A stretch of DNA of 64,000 nt from Sutcliffiella rhizosphaerae. Its GTDB lineage: Bacteria > Bacillota > Bacilli > Bacillales > Bacillaceae_I. A model generated the notes under the pieces. It ran no database searches, had not been told where the DNA came from, and saw only the letters and a list, made by a program, of their open reading frames with translations. A program made the position numbers and the translations under genes. Of the stretch, positions 9,882 through 18,499 are shown piece by piece (the first letter of the stretch is position 1; the number at the start of each line of letters is the position of its first letter). The stretch spans positions 62,001 through 126,000 of the forward strand of contig NZ_CAKJTJ010000008.1 in the NCBI RefSeq assembly GCF_917563925.1, written 5' to 3'.

Positions 9882-9928
9882 TTTTTCACATCCTGTTATA
9901 TAGTGAGACTACTTTTAAAACAAATATG

Positions 9929-10582
9929 CTAATCCACCGTCCGAAGGGTGCTGGCCGACGAGGAATCAGTAAGCGCTTCCATTTTAGAAAAAGTCCGATA
10001 ACTAATAAGCATAAGAATATAGGTTATTGCACTACCAGAGAATAAGGGGATAAGACCTGGAATTGCCCTCAAAAGGATTCCTGCTCCTCCTAATACCAAG
10101 AGAAACGACACGACTACAAGTGGATTCATAAGCATTATCAAAAGTGTAGATCTGAAATACTGCCACCATTTTAATTGGTAATGAACATAGACTGGGAAGA
10201 GAAAAATACCGAGAAGTAGGTAAATACCAGTTAAAACCCAAAAGAAGTAGTAAAGAAAAAGTAAAAAAATGGTGTGGGGGGACGAAAAGTAAAGAATATC
10301 AATATAAAGGATTAGACCTGCTGCATAATAGGTGATGCCTATGAGGTTCGTCTTTACGAATTCCCTTTTATAGGTGTTCCAAAATGTACGGAAGACAGGC
10401 TCATCCACATTACCTTGCACCCATTGCCTAATTAGAGTAAACATCGCAACCGTTGAAGGAAAAAAACCGAAAATTCCTAAACCTAGTAGAATAAAAAATA
10501 TCCACAGTATATTCACATACGCAAGCCTTGCAAACATTAAGCAAAACTTATAAAAACCGTCCATATAGGAGTTATTGGGCAA
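9929..10582 (-). CDS. DUF624 (YesL-like) membrane protein
   Basis: 217 aa with about five hydrophobic segments. Length, the FARLAYVNILWIFFILLGLG opening and the first-gene position match DUF624/YesL proteins that accompany LplABC-type sugar transporters in Bacilli. Their function is unknown, and an accessory role in transport is assumed. The start is read as TTG at 10582 because AGGAGG lies 8 bases upstream, and the next in-frame ATG has no such site. It is the first gene after the operon promoter at 10666-10694. Confidence 0.82.
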   Translation of the reverse strand: MPNNSYMDGFYKFCLMFARLAYVNILWIFFILLGLGIFGFFPSTVAMFTLIRQWVQGNVDEPVFRTFWNTYKREFVKTNLIGITYYAAGLILYIDILYFSSPHTIFLLFLYYFFWVLTGIYLLLGIFLFPVYVHYQLKWWQYFRSTLLIMLMNPLVVVSFLLVLGGAGILLRAIPGLIPLFSGSAITYILMLISYRTFSKMEALTDSSSASTLRTVD

Positions 10583-10653
10583 AAATATCGCCTCCTAGTA
10601 AGGAATTCCATCTTACTGGTGGAATTATCCTCCTAAATTTTATATTTTTATTG

Positions 10654-10694
10654 GAGTATACCTCCATAATAAGTGCCCACAAATCTTTTGTAAA
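10654..10694 (-). promoter_or_regulatory. Promoter of the DUF624-nanE operon with an overlapping dyad
   Basis: The minus strand reads TTTACA (10694-10689), 17 bases, then TATTAT (10671-10666), a good housekeeping-type promoter. The sequence just downstream, GGAGGTATACTCC (10666-10654), is nearly palindromic and would lie at the transcription start, so it is a candidate operator. The -35 context ACTTTACAAAAG is shared with the promoter of the 957-aa hydrolase gene. Confidence 0.7.
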
Positions 10695-10720
10695 GTATTT
10701 ATTTAGTTTATTCTGAAAAT

Positions 10721-10763
10721 TAACAAAATAAAAGGCATCCACAGTTAGCAAACCTGGATGCCT
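10721..10763 (-). terminator. Intrinsic terminator of the 957-aa hydrolase gene
   Basis: Perfect 9-bp arms (10755-10763 and 10733-10741; AGGCATCCA with TGGATGCCT) are followed on the minus strand by TTTATTTTG. It ends the 957-aa gene transcript and isolates it from the DUF624 operon promoter that follows. Confidence 0.85.
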
Positions 10764-10774
10764 ATAAGTAGCTT

Positions 10775-13648
10775 TTAGAGAAGATTCTCTAAAAGCTCTA
10801 TGATTTCTCTAGCATGTTCTTCTTCCACATGTTTACCTGCATGTTTATCAAGCTGCTGTATTACTTTTTTAACCGAATCTTTGTAAAGCTTTTCTTCCTT
10901 TAACGCTTTTTGTTCGTTTCCGTTATTTCTATGCTCCAACATTTTGTGATAGTGACGCTCCGCATTGTTCAGCTGTGTCACAAGTGCAGTTCGAATTCCT
11001 CTATTACTTACAAACTCTTGGATGAGATCCTTTGCTTCCGTCACTGTCTCAAGGACATCTAGCTCGACTCTTTCGATACTTATTGTTTTCTCATGTGTGA
11101 CCATACCATCCACAAGGACTATTATTCTCACGTCATTTTCTCCAAGTTCCAAAGTAAGCGGAGTCGAGAATACTCCATTGCCCCCCACTTCTACAATGGC
11201 ATCATTTACTTTAACTGTCGCATGTCCTGTTCCTACTACTTGCACATTTCCAGTCAAGGTAATTTCATCCCTGGTAAATGATTTGCCGTCATAATCTAGA
11301 TAACCACGCAATAAAGCTGCTCGGACATCATCCCCAACATTGTATGCGTTTGCTACCCGCTGCCTTCTTTCCCTGACCCCGGAAGCATCGGCAGCTGAAA
11401 TGACAAATCCACCTTCTGGAATCACGCTATTGTTATCTTCAACATTCACCCAGCTCCAATTCACTGCCTGCTGCTTGTTTACCATTTTTATCACTTTTCC
11501 ATTTTCATCAATAATTGCTTCCACACCCCATTTATTCGTTCCTGTTGAATATCCGAAGGAATCAGAATAGACGTTAATGTTATCCTCATTACGGTTGACA
11601 TTGTAAAAATCAGCGTGAATCGGTTTGGTAATATCGCCTGGATCACTAATTCCGATTTCGTAATCCTTTACATATTCCTCATCATTGATGGATGCTTTTA
11701 TTACCGGAAAGTTTGCCTGTGAGTAGTCAAAAATCATCAAGCCTGCAGAGTTCTGTAAACCAGCTTGGAATACTTCCCGTTGCAGTGTTGGTTCTTGGTG
11801 ATTTGCAAGTGCCATACTTGCATATACAGGGAGATCCCCATTCATCAAAACATTGCCAAGAGTAATGTATTTCTTAACCTCAGCGGCTGTATTTTGATAC
11901 GTACCTATCATTAGAAAGTCGAGGTCATCCGTGTAGCCAAATTGGGCATAATCTGCCGTATAAAGGCTGTCATTAGGGAATTTTAGCCTTGGATTATACT
12001 CAAAGTTCGGGCTTGCCCAGTTCACTCCATTCAAGTAATAGGAATCATACCATGAGCCAACGTATGATGATATTTGAATATCCTTTTCACTTTCAACATT
12101 GTATTCGTCTACTACTTCACGTAACTGGCTTGTAAAGCTTTTAATCACACTTGCCCGGTACGTAAACCATTCATTAATCAGCGGTCCATCTACTCTTCTA
12201 TTTCCGTCATACGTAAAAACATCCGCTGGCCAACTAGTCAGTCCCTTTCCACGTTCAGCAAGAAAATCCTCAAATTGTGCTTTAGATATATCACTAAAGT
12301 CAGCAAAATAGTTGTCATAACGCCCTCTATCAAGAATAACTCCATCCACTTCATAATTTTTAATAATCTCTTCAAATGTCCTTAACTGATAATCCACCAC
12401 ATCCGGATTGGCTGGGTTTACAAACGCCACCAGCGCCCCATTTTTCCCATAATGGCTCTCTCTTAACCGTTTAATCTCTCCTCCATCTTCAGGACGGTAT
12501 ATTTTTTCTTCCCAATCAAGATGATCGTCCAAAACCGCATATTCATCAAAGGCAATGGAGCCTTCCGCAAACACATTGGCTGCAGCATGAACAGTCAATC
12601 CTAGACTGTGAGCATGAGTAATGAATTCTTGGAGCAGGTCAAGATCAGGGTTTGCACCAGCTCTTGCCGAAGCAGTCATTTCACTTACATAAGGTCTATT
12701 TGTCAGGTCATTCCTTTTGTAAGATACAAAGCCTTCCACACCTTTGACATCTAGTGCAATTGCTGTCACACCAGCATCCTTGGCTAGTACAAGCATGTCA
12801 TATATACTTTGTGAGCTTTGGAATTTCCGAGCATTTGCAGCCTGGTCAACCCATAGAAAAACGTCCTTTTTTTCTTCCACATAATCCTTATAAAAAACAA
12901 CGAGTGATTCTGTCGCATGAAGCGTTCCGTCTTTATATATAGTTAAGTCGATATAGTTTGTCTTGGAGCTTAACGGATATTGGAAAGCAAATGTTCCATC
13001 CGCGCTAACTTCAACCTCCTCGTTATTTACACGTAGAAGATAGGTTTCTCCTTGCTCGAAATTGCGTATACTTCCGGTGATTTCTGTAGTTGGTTCTGTT
13101 ACAGTGTAGAGGGATTCATTATGGAGGTTAATGCCGGGAATTAGCCCATCCCCTGTCATAAATTCAGTGATGGGAACTACCTCTCCATTTTTTCTAAGCT
13201 TGATTATATCCCCTTCTGTAAAATTCGCTGCTAGAAATTTCCGATAATCCTTGTTGGCCCAAGAATCATCATGAGCCAATAGTAAATATCCACCTTCTGG
13301 TATTTCCACCATTTGCTCTGGCTCCCAAATAGGAACCTCTCCATTAATAGATGGGCTAACAACACGAAGCACTTCATTATTCGGGCTCACGATAACAGCC
13401 ACCCATAAACGCTTGACTAGTATTTCACGAGCAAACTCAGAGGTGTAGAGTCCGATAAAATCTGCTTTTCCTTCAAAGCTTTCATCAATAAAGGTAATCT
13501 GTTTCATTTTCCCTACTGGATCAATTGTAATATCTTCCGGGGCAGCTTCCACTTCAATGACATCATCGTCAGCAGAAGGTTGACTAACTGGAAGAAGTGA
13601 GAGTACTAATGTCAGAGCAAACAAGACTTTTATCCATTTTTTCCACAT
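10775..13648 (-). CDS. Secreted multidomain GHL10-like glycoside hydrolase
   Basis: 957 aa. A signal peptide (about residues 1-26) is followed by a beta-domain (about 50-160), an Ig-like module (about 190-255), a GHL10-like TIM barrel (about 262-650, with VILDRGRY near 436-443 and a YVGSWY segment), a second copy of the beta-domain (about 690-785), a second Ig-like module (about 798-858) and a helical, charged tail. The two beta-domains share EIPEGGYLLLAHD versus VIPEGGFVISAAD. So one beta-plus-Ig unit has been duplicated around the catalytic barrel, probably for polymer binding. No LPXTG or S-layer motif is seen. It is monocistronic, with its own promoter at 13914-13942 and terminator at 10721-10763. 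I infer extracellular depolymerisation upstream of the ABC operon. Confidence 0.87.
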   Translation of the reverse strand: MWKKWIKVLFALTLVLSLLPVSQPSADDDVIEVEAAPEDITIDPVGKMKQITFIDESFEGKADFIGLYTSEFAREILVKRLWVAVIVSPNNEVLRVVSPSINGEVPIWEPEQMVEIPEGGYLLLAHDDSWANKDYRKFLAANFTEGDIIKLRKNGEVVPITEFMTGDGLIPGINLHNESLYTVTEPTTEITGSIRNFEQGETYLLRVNNEEVEVSADGTFAFQYPLSSKTNYIDLTIYKDGTLHATESLVVFYKDYVEEKKDVFLWVDQAANARKFQSSQSIYDMLVLAKDAGVTAIALDVKGVEGFVSYKRNDLTNRPYVSEMTASARAGANPDLDLLQEFITHAHSLGLTVHAAANVFAEGSIAFDEYAVLDDHLDWEEKIYRPEDGGEIKRLRESHYGKNGALVAFVNPANPDVVDYQLRTFEEIIKNYEVDGVILDRGRYDNYFADFSDISKAQFEDFLAERGKGLTSWPADVFTYDGNRRVDGPLINEWFTYRASVIKSFTSQLREVVDEYNVESEKDIQISSYVGSWYDSYYLNGVNWASPNFEYNPRLKFPNDSLYTADYAQFGYTDDLDFLMIGTYQNTAAEVKKYITLGNVLMNGDLPVYASMALANHQEPTLQREVFQAGLQNSAGLMIFDYSQANFPVIKASINDEEYVKDYEIGISDPGDITKPIHADFYNVNRNEDNINVYSDSFGYSTGTNKWGVEAIIDENGKVIKMVNKQQAVNWSWVNVEDNNSVIPEGGFVISAADASGVRERRQRVANAYNVGDDVRAALLRGYLDYDGKSFTRDEITLTGNVQVVGTGHATVKVNDAIVEVGGNGVFSTPLTLELGENDVRIIVLVDGMVTHEKTISIERVELDVLETVTEAKDLIQEFVSNRGIRTALVTQLNNAERHYHKMLEHRNNGNEQKALKEEKLYKDSVKKVIQQLDKHAGKHVEEEHAREIIELLENLL

Positions 13649-13913
13649 TCCTTTTTACCTGCCTTTTTCATAATTTTCAATGGGCAAGAGCTACAGATTG
13701 CTAGATTCGTTTTGTTTGAATGTTTTCACCTCCATACGTAATTGAGATAGGACCCTATCGAAAAAGCCTGTTGGCGTTTTTCTAATGTAAACGCTGTCAT
13801 TATTGAGTAAAATGGAATCTGCGATGAGGACATCTGGCATAGATTGAAGGTATATTAGTACTTTTTTGTGGAGGAATCTTCCTTTTTTCTGTACATTTCT
13901 GAAAGATGACTCC

Positions 13914-13942
13914 ATAATATAAAATAGTTGTCCTTTTGTAAA
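13914..13942 (-). promoter_or_regulatory. Promoter of the secreted GHL10-like hydrolase
   Basis: TTTACA (13942-13937), 17-bp spacer, TATTAT (13919-13914) on the minus strand, followed by GGAG. Spacing, both hexamers, the AAAG after the -35 and the GGAG after the -10 are the same as at the DUF624-nanE promoter. This suggests co-regulation. It leaves an untranslated leader of about 260 bases. Confidence 0.65.
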
Positions 13943-14009
13943 GTTAATATTCTAAAAATTCAGTAAACTAGTTCGAAGGAATTACTAATTTAAAGGAGTG
14001 AGAGAGAAG

Positions 14010-15125
14010 ATGACAAATGATAAGGAACAAGTTTCCCAGCTTGACCCTGACATGAAAGTTTCTGAAATGAATGGCAATCGCATTGTATGGCATAACCCAA
14101 TAAATACCCCTTTTGAAATAAACGGTTTCGCATGGTTTGATCAAGAGAAAACCTTCAGACGGCTACCCAAATCACCAGAATGGAAAATCCCCCCAGCTGT
14201 AGATATGCTAGCAAACCACACATCAGGAGGACAAATTCGCTTTCAAACAGATTCGACTGTAGTGGCAATTAAAGTTAAACTCCGTGCAAAAGCAGATATG
14301 AGCCATATGCCAGCATCTGGTCAATGTGGTTTTGACTGTTATTTAGGTCCAGTAGGAAAAAAACATTTTATCAATGTTACAAAATACGACCACACCCTCC
14401 AAGCTTACGAACTACCTCTTTTGGAAAGAAAGGAAAAGGATGTGTTGGAAATAACTTTGAATTTTCCACTTTATCAAGGTGTAGAGGAAGTGTTCATTGG
14501 ATTAAATGAACACGCAAACATTTTCGCACCACCACCATACGAAAGTAAAAAGAAAATCATCCTGTACGGAACTTCCATTTTGCAAGGTGGCTGTGCTTCC
14601 AGACCCGGAATGTCCTATACCAATATAATTAGTAGAAACATAAATATGGAGTTTATAAATCTAGGCTTTTCTGGAAATGGGAAAGGGGAGGCTAGTCTAG
14701 CAAATGTGATTGCCACGATAGAGAATCCAGCATGCCTTGTGCTAGATTATGAACCAAATTGTGAAAGTACCGAGCTTTATATGGCTACTTTACCTAAGTT
14801 TATACGGATTTACAGAGAGAAGCATCCGAACGTACCAATTGTGGTCGTTTCCAAGTTCCCTTATGCGCGGGAGTTTGCAAACCCAGATTGGGAGGAAGAA
14901 CGTTTAAAGCGATTGGTATTTCAGAAAAATTTAGTTCATCAGCTTCAAGCTGCAGGAGACCAGCATATCACCTTTTTCGACGGCACCAATATACTCGGGA
15001 AATATACAAACGAAGGAACCGTTGACGGCGTTCACCCAACAGATTTAGGATTCATGTGTATGGCAGAAAAAATGGAGAAGGTAATTAGAGGGATTATTAA
15101 TTTAAGGCATAGTACATACAACTAG
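14010..15125 (+). CDS. SGNH/GDSL-family esterase
   Basis: 371 aa, no signal peptide. An N-terminal beta domain (about 20-180) precedes an SGNH hydrolase fold. The nucleophile block is ILYGTSILQGGCASRPG, the glycine block NLGFSGNGKGE, the Asn block LDYEPNCES and the catalytic His is in VHPTDLGF. This two-part form matches SGNH_hydro_3 with its N-terminal partner. Such enzymes deacylate carbohydrates. ATG 14010 is preferred to the GTG at 13998 because that GTG overlaps the AAAGGAG ribosome-binding site. It is divergent from the hydrolase at 10775-13648 and probably acts on the same acylated glycan (inference). Confidence 0.85.
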   Translation: MTNDKEQVSQLDPDMKVSEMNGNRIVWHNPINTPFEINGFAWFDQEKTFRRLPKSPEWKIPPAVDMLANHTSGGQIRFQTDSTVVAIKVKLRAKADMSHMPASGQCGFDCYLGPVGKKHFINVTKYDHTLQAYELPLLERKEKDVLEITLNFPLYQGVEEVFIGLNEHANIFAPPPYESKKKIILYGTSILQGGCASRPGMSYTNIISRNINMEFINLGFSGNGKGEASLANVIATIENPACLVLDYEPNCESTELYMATLPKFIRIYREKHPNVPIVVVSKFPYAREFANPDWEEERLKRLVFQKNLVHQLQAAGDQHITFFDGTNILGKYTNEGTVDGVHPTDLGFMCMAEKMEKVIRGIINLRHSTYN

Positions 15126-15195
15126 AAAAGTTGGCACATACAAACACATTCTGAATTTCCTTTGACCAGAATACTTTTGTCCCAACTTCTTTTTA
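15126..15195 (+). terminator. Terminator after the SGNH esterase
   Basis: Arms AAGTTGG (15128-15134) and CCAACTT (15182-15188) enclose a smaller ATTCTG/CAGAAT hairpin and are followed by CTTTTT. The two-tier stem-loop has a T-tract suited to the plus strand. Confidence 0.6.
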
Positions 15196-15252
15196 GGTGT
15201 ATACTTTAATTATTGAAAATTTTAAAAAATCATTTATTTTTGAGGAGGATAT

Positions 15253-15624
15253 ATGAAATTAGGCGCTTTCTCTATAAGTTTAAGTGTAAAAGACATTAAT
15301 AAGTCGAAATCATTTTACGAAGGTTTAGGATTTCAGGTCTTTGGCGGGGACATTATCCAAAATTGGCTCATTATGAAGAATGAAAGTACTGTCATTGGTC
15401 TGTTTCAAGGAATGTTTGAGAAGAACATGCTGACTTTCAATCCAGGCTGGAATCAAAATGCCGAAAATATCGATTCATTCACCGATATCCGTGAAATTCA
15501 AAAGCAACTTAAAGCAAATGGTGTTAAAATGTTGACAGAAGCAGATGAAACAAGCGAAGGGCCCGCAAGTTTTATAATGGAAGACCCTGATGGTAATACT
15601 ATTCTGTTAGATCAACATAGATGA
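15253..15624 (+). CDS. VOC (glyoxalase/bleomycin-resistance) family protein
   Basis: 123 aa, a single vicinal-oxygen-chelate domain of normal length. The opening strand SISLSVKDINKSKSFYEGLGF and the closing FIMEDPDGNTILLDQHR are typical, the latter carrying a metal-binding acidic position in many members. Substrate cannot be told from sequence. GAGGAGG lies 5-6 bases before the ATG. It appears monocistronic, between the SGNH terminator and the bidirectional terminator at 15694-15734. Confidence 0.88.
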   Translation: MKLGAFSISLSVKDINKSKSFYEGLGFQVFGGDIIQNWLIMKNESTVIGLFQGMFEKNMLTFNPGWNQNAENIDSFTDIREIQKQLKANGVKMLTEADETSEGPASFIMEDPDGNTILLDQHR

Positions 15625-15693
15625 TGTAGAGGATAGAATGCAGAAAAGGCGCGTTTGTTGATGAGCGCAGCCTTTTAAACTTAATACAAAGCA

Positions 15694-15734
15694 CAAAAGC
15701 CAAGAATGCGGGTATGCGTCATTCTTGGCTTTTG
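15694..15734. terminator. Bidirectional terminator between VOC and SIS genes
   Basis: Perfect 15-bp inverted repeat (15694-15708 with 15720-15734; CAAAAGCCAAGAATG and its complement) around an 11-base loop, placed between convergent genes. It contains A/T runs in the outer arms on both strands, so it can end both transcripts. Confidence 0.8.
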
Positions 15735-15754
15735 CACTCATAAAGGACAAGCTC

Positions 15755-16489
15755 CTACCGAAGCAGCTCGATTTTGTCCTTGTATTGATCGATAAGTGTT
15801 TGGTTATGACTGTCAGCTCCTTCAATGTTGCCGCTTAGGAAGACTGGTGGTTGTGTGTTGTTTTCCGCCATGATCTTGATTGCTTCAGCGAAAATGGCGT
15901 TTAGGATGACAGCTCCCACCACGGTCGAGGTCGGGCCGAATGAGACTGGTACTTTTTCGTGTTGCAGAATGGCATCTCCTGTTACTGAATGGTTGTTGAT
16001 GACTAAGTCGACCGAGTTATAGAGATACTTCCCGGTTTTATGGCGGGAAGGCTGGCTTTGGGAGTACTCCAAAGAGGTTATTCCGATAACAAAAGCTCCT
16101 TTATCTCTAGCTGTATTTGCCACATCTACTGGTACAGGATTTCTCCCTGAAGTGGAGATGACAAATACAATGTCGTTTTTATGAATAGGATAGTCTTCTA
16201 GAAATGGCTGGACATAGTCGTTTTGTCTTTCCAATTGGGATGATCGGACAGCTCCTTCATGCAGCATGAGAGGCTCAATGAAAATTGGTTTGATAGGCAC
16301 TAAGCCGCCTGCTCTGTAGAAAACTTCTTCAGTAAGAATATGCGAGTGTCCACAGCCAAATAATTGAATGATTCCACCCTGTTGGATGGCATGAGCTACT
16401 TTTTCAGCTGCGACTTTTAGGTTTTCCGCTTCTACTTTTTCAACAAGATCAATTATTTCTTTTGCTTTTTCAAAATATTGATGGAGCAT
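15755..16489 (-). CDS. SIS-domain sugar-phosphate protein (UPF0309 type)
   Basis: 244 aa. A SIS fold with the phosphosugar loop STSGRNPVPVDVA near residue 112 and FGCGHSHILTEEVFYRAGG near residue 44 matches the UPF0309 group of putative phosphosugar isomerases or binding proteins. It is the last gene of the PTS cluster, 80 bp after the creatininase-family gene. I infer isomerisation or deamination of the phosphorylated product released by the upstream hydrolases. The exact reaction is unknown. Confidence 0.87.
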   Translation of the reverse strand: MLHQYFEKAKEIIDLVEKVEAENLKVAAEKVAHAIQQGGIIQLFGCGHSHILTEEVFYRAGGLVPIKPIFIEPLMLHEGAVRSSQLERQNDYVQPFLEDYPIHKNDIVFVISTSGRNPVPVDVANTARDKGAFVIGITSLEYSQSQPSRHKTGKYLYNSVDLVINNHSVTGDAILQHEKVPVSFGPTSTVVGAVILNAIFAEAIKIMAENNTQPPVFLSGNIEGADSHNQTLIDQYKDKIELLR

Positions 16490-16571
16490 AGTTCTACCTC
16501 CTTGTGATTTGAATACAGCTGGCTTTGTTCCTTATAGCCGAAAATGAGGGACATAAACAACCTCTTGCAGT

Positions 16572-17312
16572 TTAATTAGATGTTCGAGTGGCATTTATAG
16601 CACCTTCTATCAGGGTTACCATATTTTCAATCGCTATGGAGATTATTTTTTCCCCTTTTTCCTTGGAGGCAAGCTTAGCATCTCCCAGTACCGCTGAGGT
16701 TGTGAATTCTTCCCATGGAGTTGGCATTACGTCAGCACTTAAAGGTATATTCGGCATGTCGGTAATTGCCTTTTTCATGTCTACATAATCTTCTGCAAGA
16801 TAAAGCATATAGGACGTTTCAATTTCACAAGCATGAAAGTAGGAGCCATGTACACTCTCACTCTCTCTTACCTCACTTACTATTTTGCTTGTCCCAGGGT
16901 AAAACAGATATAAAATTTTGAAGTCATGGTGCAGCTGGTAGAGCTTTCTTGCCGCTTCTTTCAATGCCACCGCATTTCCTAAGTGCCCATTGAGCATCAC
17001 AAATATCTTAAACCCTTGTTCATATAAGCTTGTGCCAATATCTATTAAAAAAGAAATAAGCGATTCATTGCTTACGTTGATGCTACCAGGAAAATTCTTC
17101 AAGCTCCATATTTGTCCAAATGGAAGGGTTGGCAAGACAAAGGCATTGGTCCTCGCCGCCACTTTTTCTGCAAGTCTTTCAGCCAATATATTATCTGTTC
17201 CTAACGGTAGATGTGGACCGTGGGCCTCCACTGCTCCAATTGGCAAAATAGCAATGGGGGAGATAGCAATTTTCTTTTCCACTTCAAAAGAATTTTCGTT
17301 TTGAAAGTGCAT
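16572..17312 (-). CDS. Creatininase-family amidohydrolase
   Basis: 246 aa of normal family length. Metal-binding motifs are visible: LPIGAVEAHGPHLPLGTDN (Glu and His ligands), LNGHLGN (usual NGHGGN, one substitution) and HACEIETS (usual HAGE-ETS). Members cleave C-N bonds of cyclic or linear amides such as creatinine or formylated amines. In this operon, after a phosphotriesterase-family hydrolase and PTS components, it probably opens an amide or lactam of a phosphorylated sugar derivative (inference). It lies 13 bp downstream of the PTE-family gene. Confidence 0.88.
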   Translation of the reverse strand: MHFQNENSFEVEKKIAISPIAILPIGAVEAHGPHLPLGTDNILAERLAEKVAARTNAFVLPTLPFGQIWSLKNFPGSINVSNESLISFLIDIGTSLYEQGFKIFVMLNGHLGNAVALKEAARKLYQLHHDFKILYLFYPGTSKIVSEVRESESVHGSYFHACEIETSYMLYLAEDYVDMKKAITDMPNIPLSADVMPTPWEEFTTSAVLGDAKLASKEKGEKIISIAIENMVTLIEGAINATRTSN

Positions 17313-17325
17313 TTTTTCATCCCCT

Positions 17326-18318
17326 TTATTGTTTAAAAGTGAAGCAGTTAGCCGGGTTTTCTACAAAGAATTTATGAATTAGTCCCTCTCCGTCATACCC
17401 CTGCCTATTTGCATCATCAATAAAGCGAGGGACCCATTTGGCGATAATATATTCCAGACCCAAGCCATAATCATAATGCTTATAATAAGTTTTTCTAGCT
17501 GTATCACCGCTGATAAGAATCTGGTTTTCAAACCCTTTCTCAACCAGTTTTAGGATGCAGGCTATTCTTGTGCTTTCTGGTGCATATTTTATTTTTCCAA
17601 TGCCATCAAAAGAAAGATATGCCCCTGTTCTTGCAAGTTGTTCGTGGTAATAAGGGTCAGGGTTTCGGTCCATATGTCCAAGACTCAAATAGGAAAGATC
17701 AATATTTTCACTTCTCAAAAGCTCTAGCTGCTCTAGCCCCATCGTTCCTGCTTCCGTATGGGAGTGCAGGGGTGCTTTTGTCTCCAAATGTGCTCGTGCA
17801 ACAGCCCGCAATGTTTTTTCCTCTAGAGGTGTAATCCGGTTGTAGCCTGTCCCAAACTTTACTTGACCAGCTTTAAAGGGAGTCCCTTCAAGTCCCTCTT
17901 CTACTTCTTTGATGACAAATTCGGCAAGCTCATTAATGGAGGTTGCCTCGATCCACTCAGCATAAGTAGTAAATTCACCGATGATTGGCTTTAATTCTTC
18001 TTTAATTCTTGCATTCCATAAAAAGCTTTTATTAAATCCAGCTGTACCAATAATCTGGACTCCTGTCTCGTCTGCTATTTCCTTAACCGCCTGTACATCG
18101 CGTCCATAATCAATGGCTGTTGCATCCACGATGGTCTTTCCACCATGTGACACAAAGTCTTCCACATCTCTGCGGGATTTTTCTTTATCATCTAATAAAA
18201 GATCATCTTCCCCTCGCTGGACCCAGTAATCCGGTCGGCACATGATATGTTCGTGGGAATAGGTGAAGCCGAGATTATCTGGTTTAATATCACCATGAAA
18301 GGTTCGAATAAAGCTCAT
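17326..18318 (-). CDS. Phosphotriesterase-homology (PTE/Php family) hydrolase
   Basis: 330 aa from the ATG at 18318, chosen because AGGAGG lies 7 bases upstream; an upstream in-frame start at 18357 falls in the attenuator hairpin. Metal ligands of the amidohydrolase barrel are visible: SHEH (His22, His24), the presumptive carboxylated lysine in VKFGTGYN, HSHTEAG, GHMDRNPD and the aspartate of ISGDTAR. Many PTE-like proteins of this kind are lactonases or sugar-phosphate hydrolases rather than true phosphotriesterases. It is one of two PTE-family genes in the window (see 31803-32738) and the first gene after the attenuator that follows the PTS. Confidence 0.9.
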   Translation of the reverse strand: MSFIRTFHGDIKPDNLGFTYSHEHIMCRPDYWVQRGEDDLLLDDKEKSRRDVEDFVSHGGKTIVDATAIDYGRDVQAVKEIADETGVQIIGTAGFNKSFLWNARIKEELKPIIGEFTTYAEWIEATSINELAEFVIKEVEEGLEGTPFKAGQVKFGTGYNRITPLEEKTLRAVARAHLETKAPLHSHTEAGTMGLEQLELLRSENIDLSYLSLGHMDRNPDPYYHEQLARTGAYLSFDGIGKIKYAPESTRIACILKLVEKGFENQILISGDTARKTYYKHYDYGLGLEYIIAKWVPRFIDDANRQGYDGEGLIHKFFVENPANCFTFKQ

Positions 18319-18334
18319 GCTGTCTCCTCCTAGT

Positions 18335-18369
18335 AAAAAGATACCGGCATGCACCATTCACATGCCGGT
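18335..18369 (-). terminator. Attenuator between PTS IIC and the PTE-family gene
   Basis: 9-bp perfect arms ACCGGCATG/CATGCCGGT (18343-18351, 18361-18369) with a 9-base loop, then ATCTTTTTAC on the minus strand. It is a compact intrinsic terminator placed inside an apparent operon, so it probably reduces expression of the three enzyme genes relative to the PTS. Confidence 0.75.
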
Positions 18370-18499
18370 CAGATAGTTGACAAACGCTCATATCCATCGT
18401 TACTTACGGCCTTATGCTTGTTACGTTACTAGGTAACTGCGCTTCTCCAATGGGTTCGTACCTCAAGCAGCGTGAAAAAGTAGTATTTTGTACATTGTA

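Noticed and set aside
13691-13915. 74-codon minus-strand frame before the secreted GHL10-like hydrolase
   Set aside because: Its only ATG lies inside the TATTAT -10 element of the promoter at 13914-13942, so it would not be on the transcript, and it has no ribosome-binding site. Treated as leader sequence.
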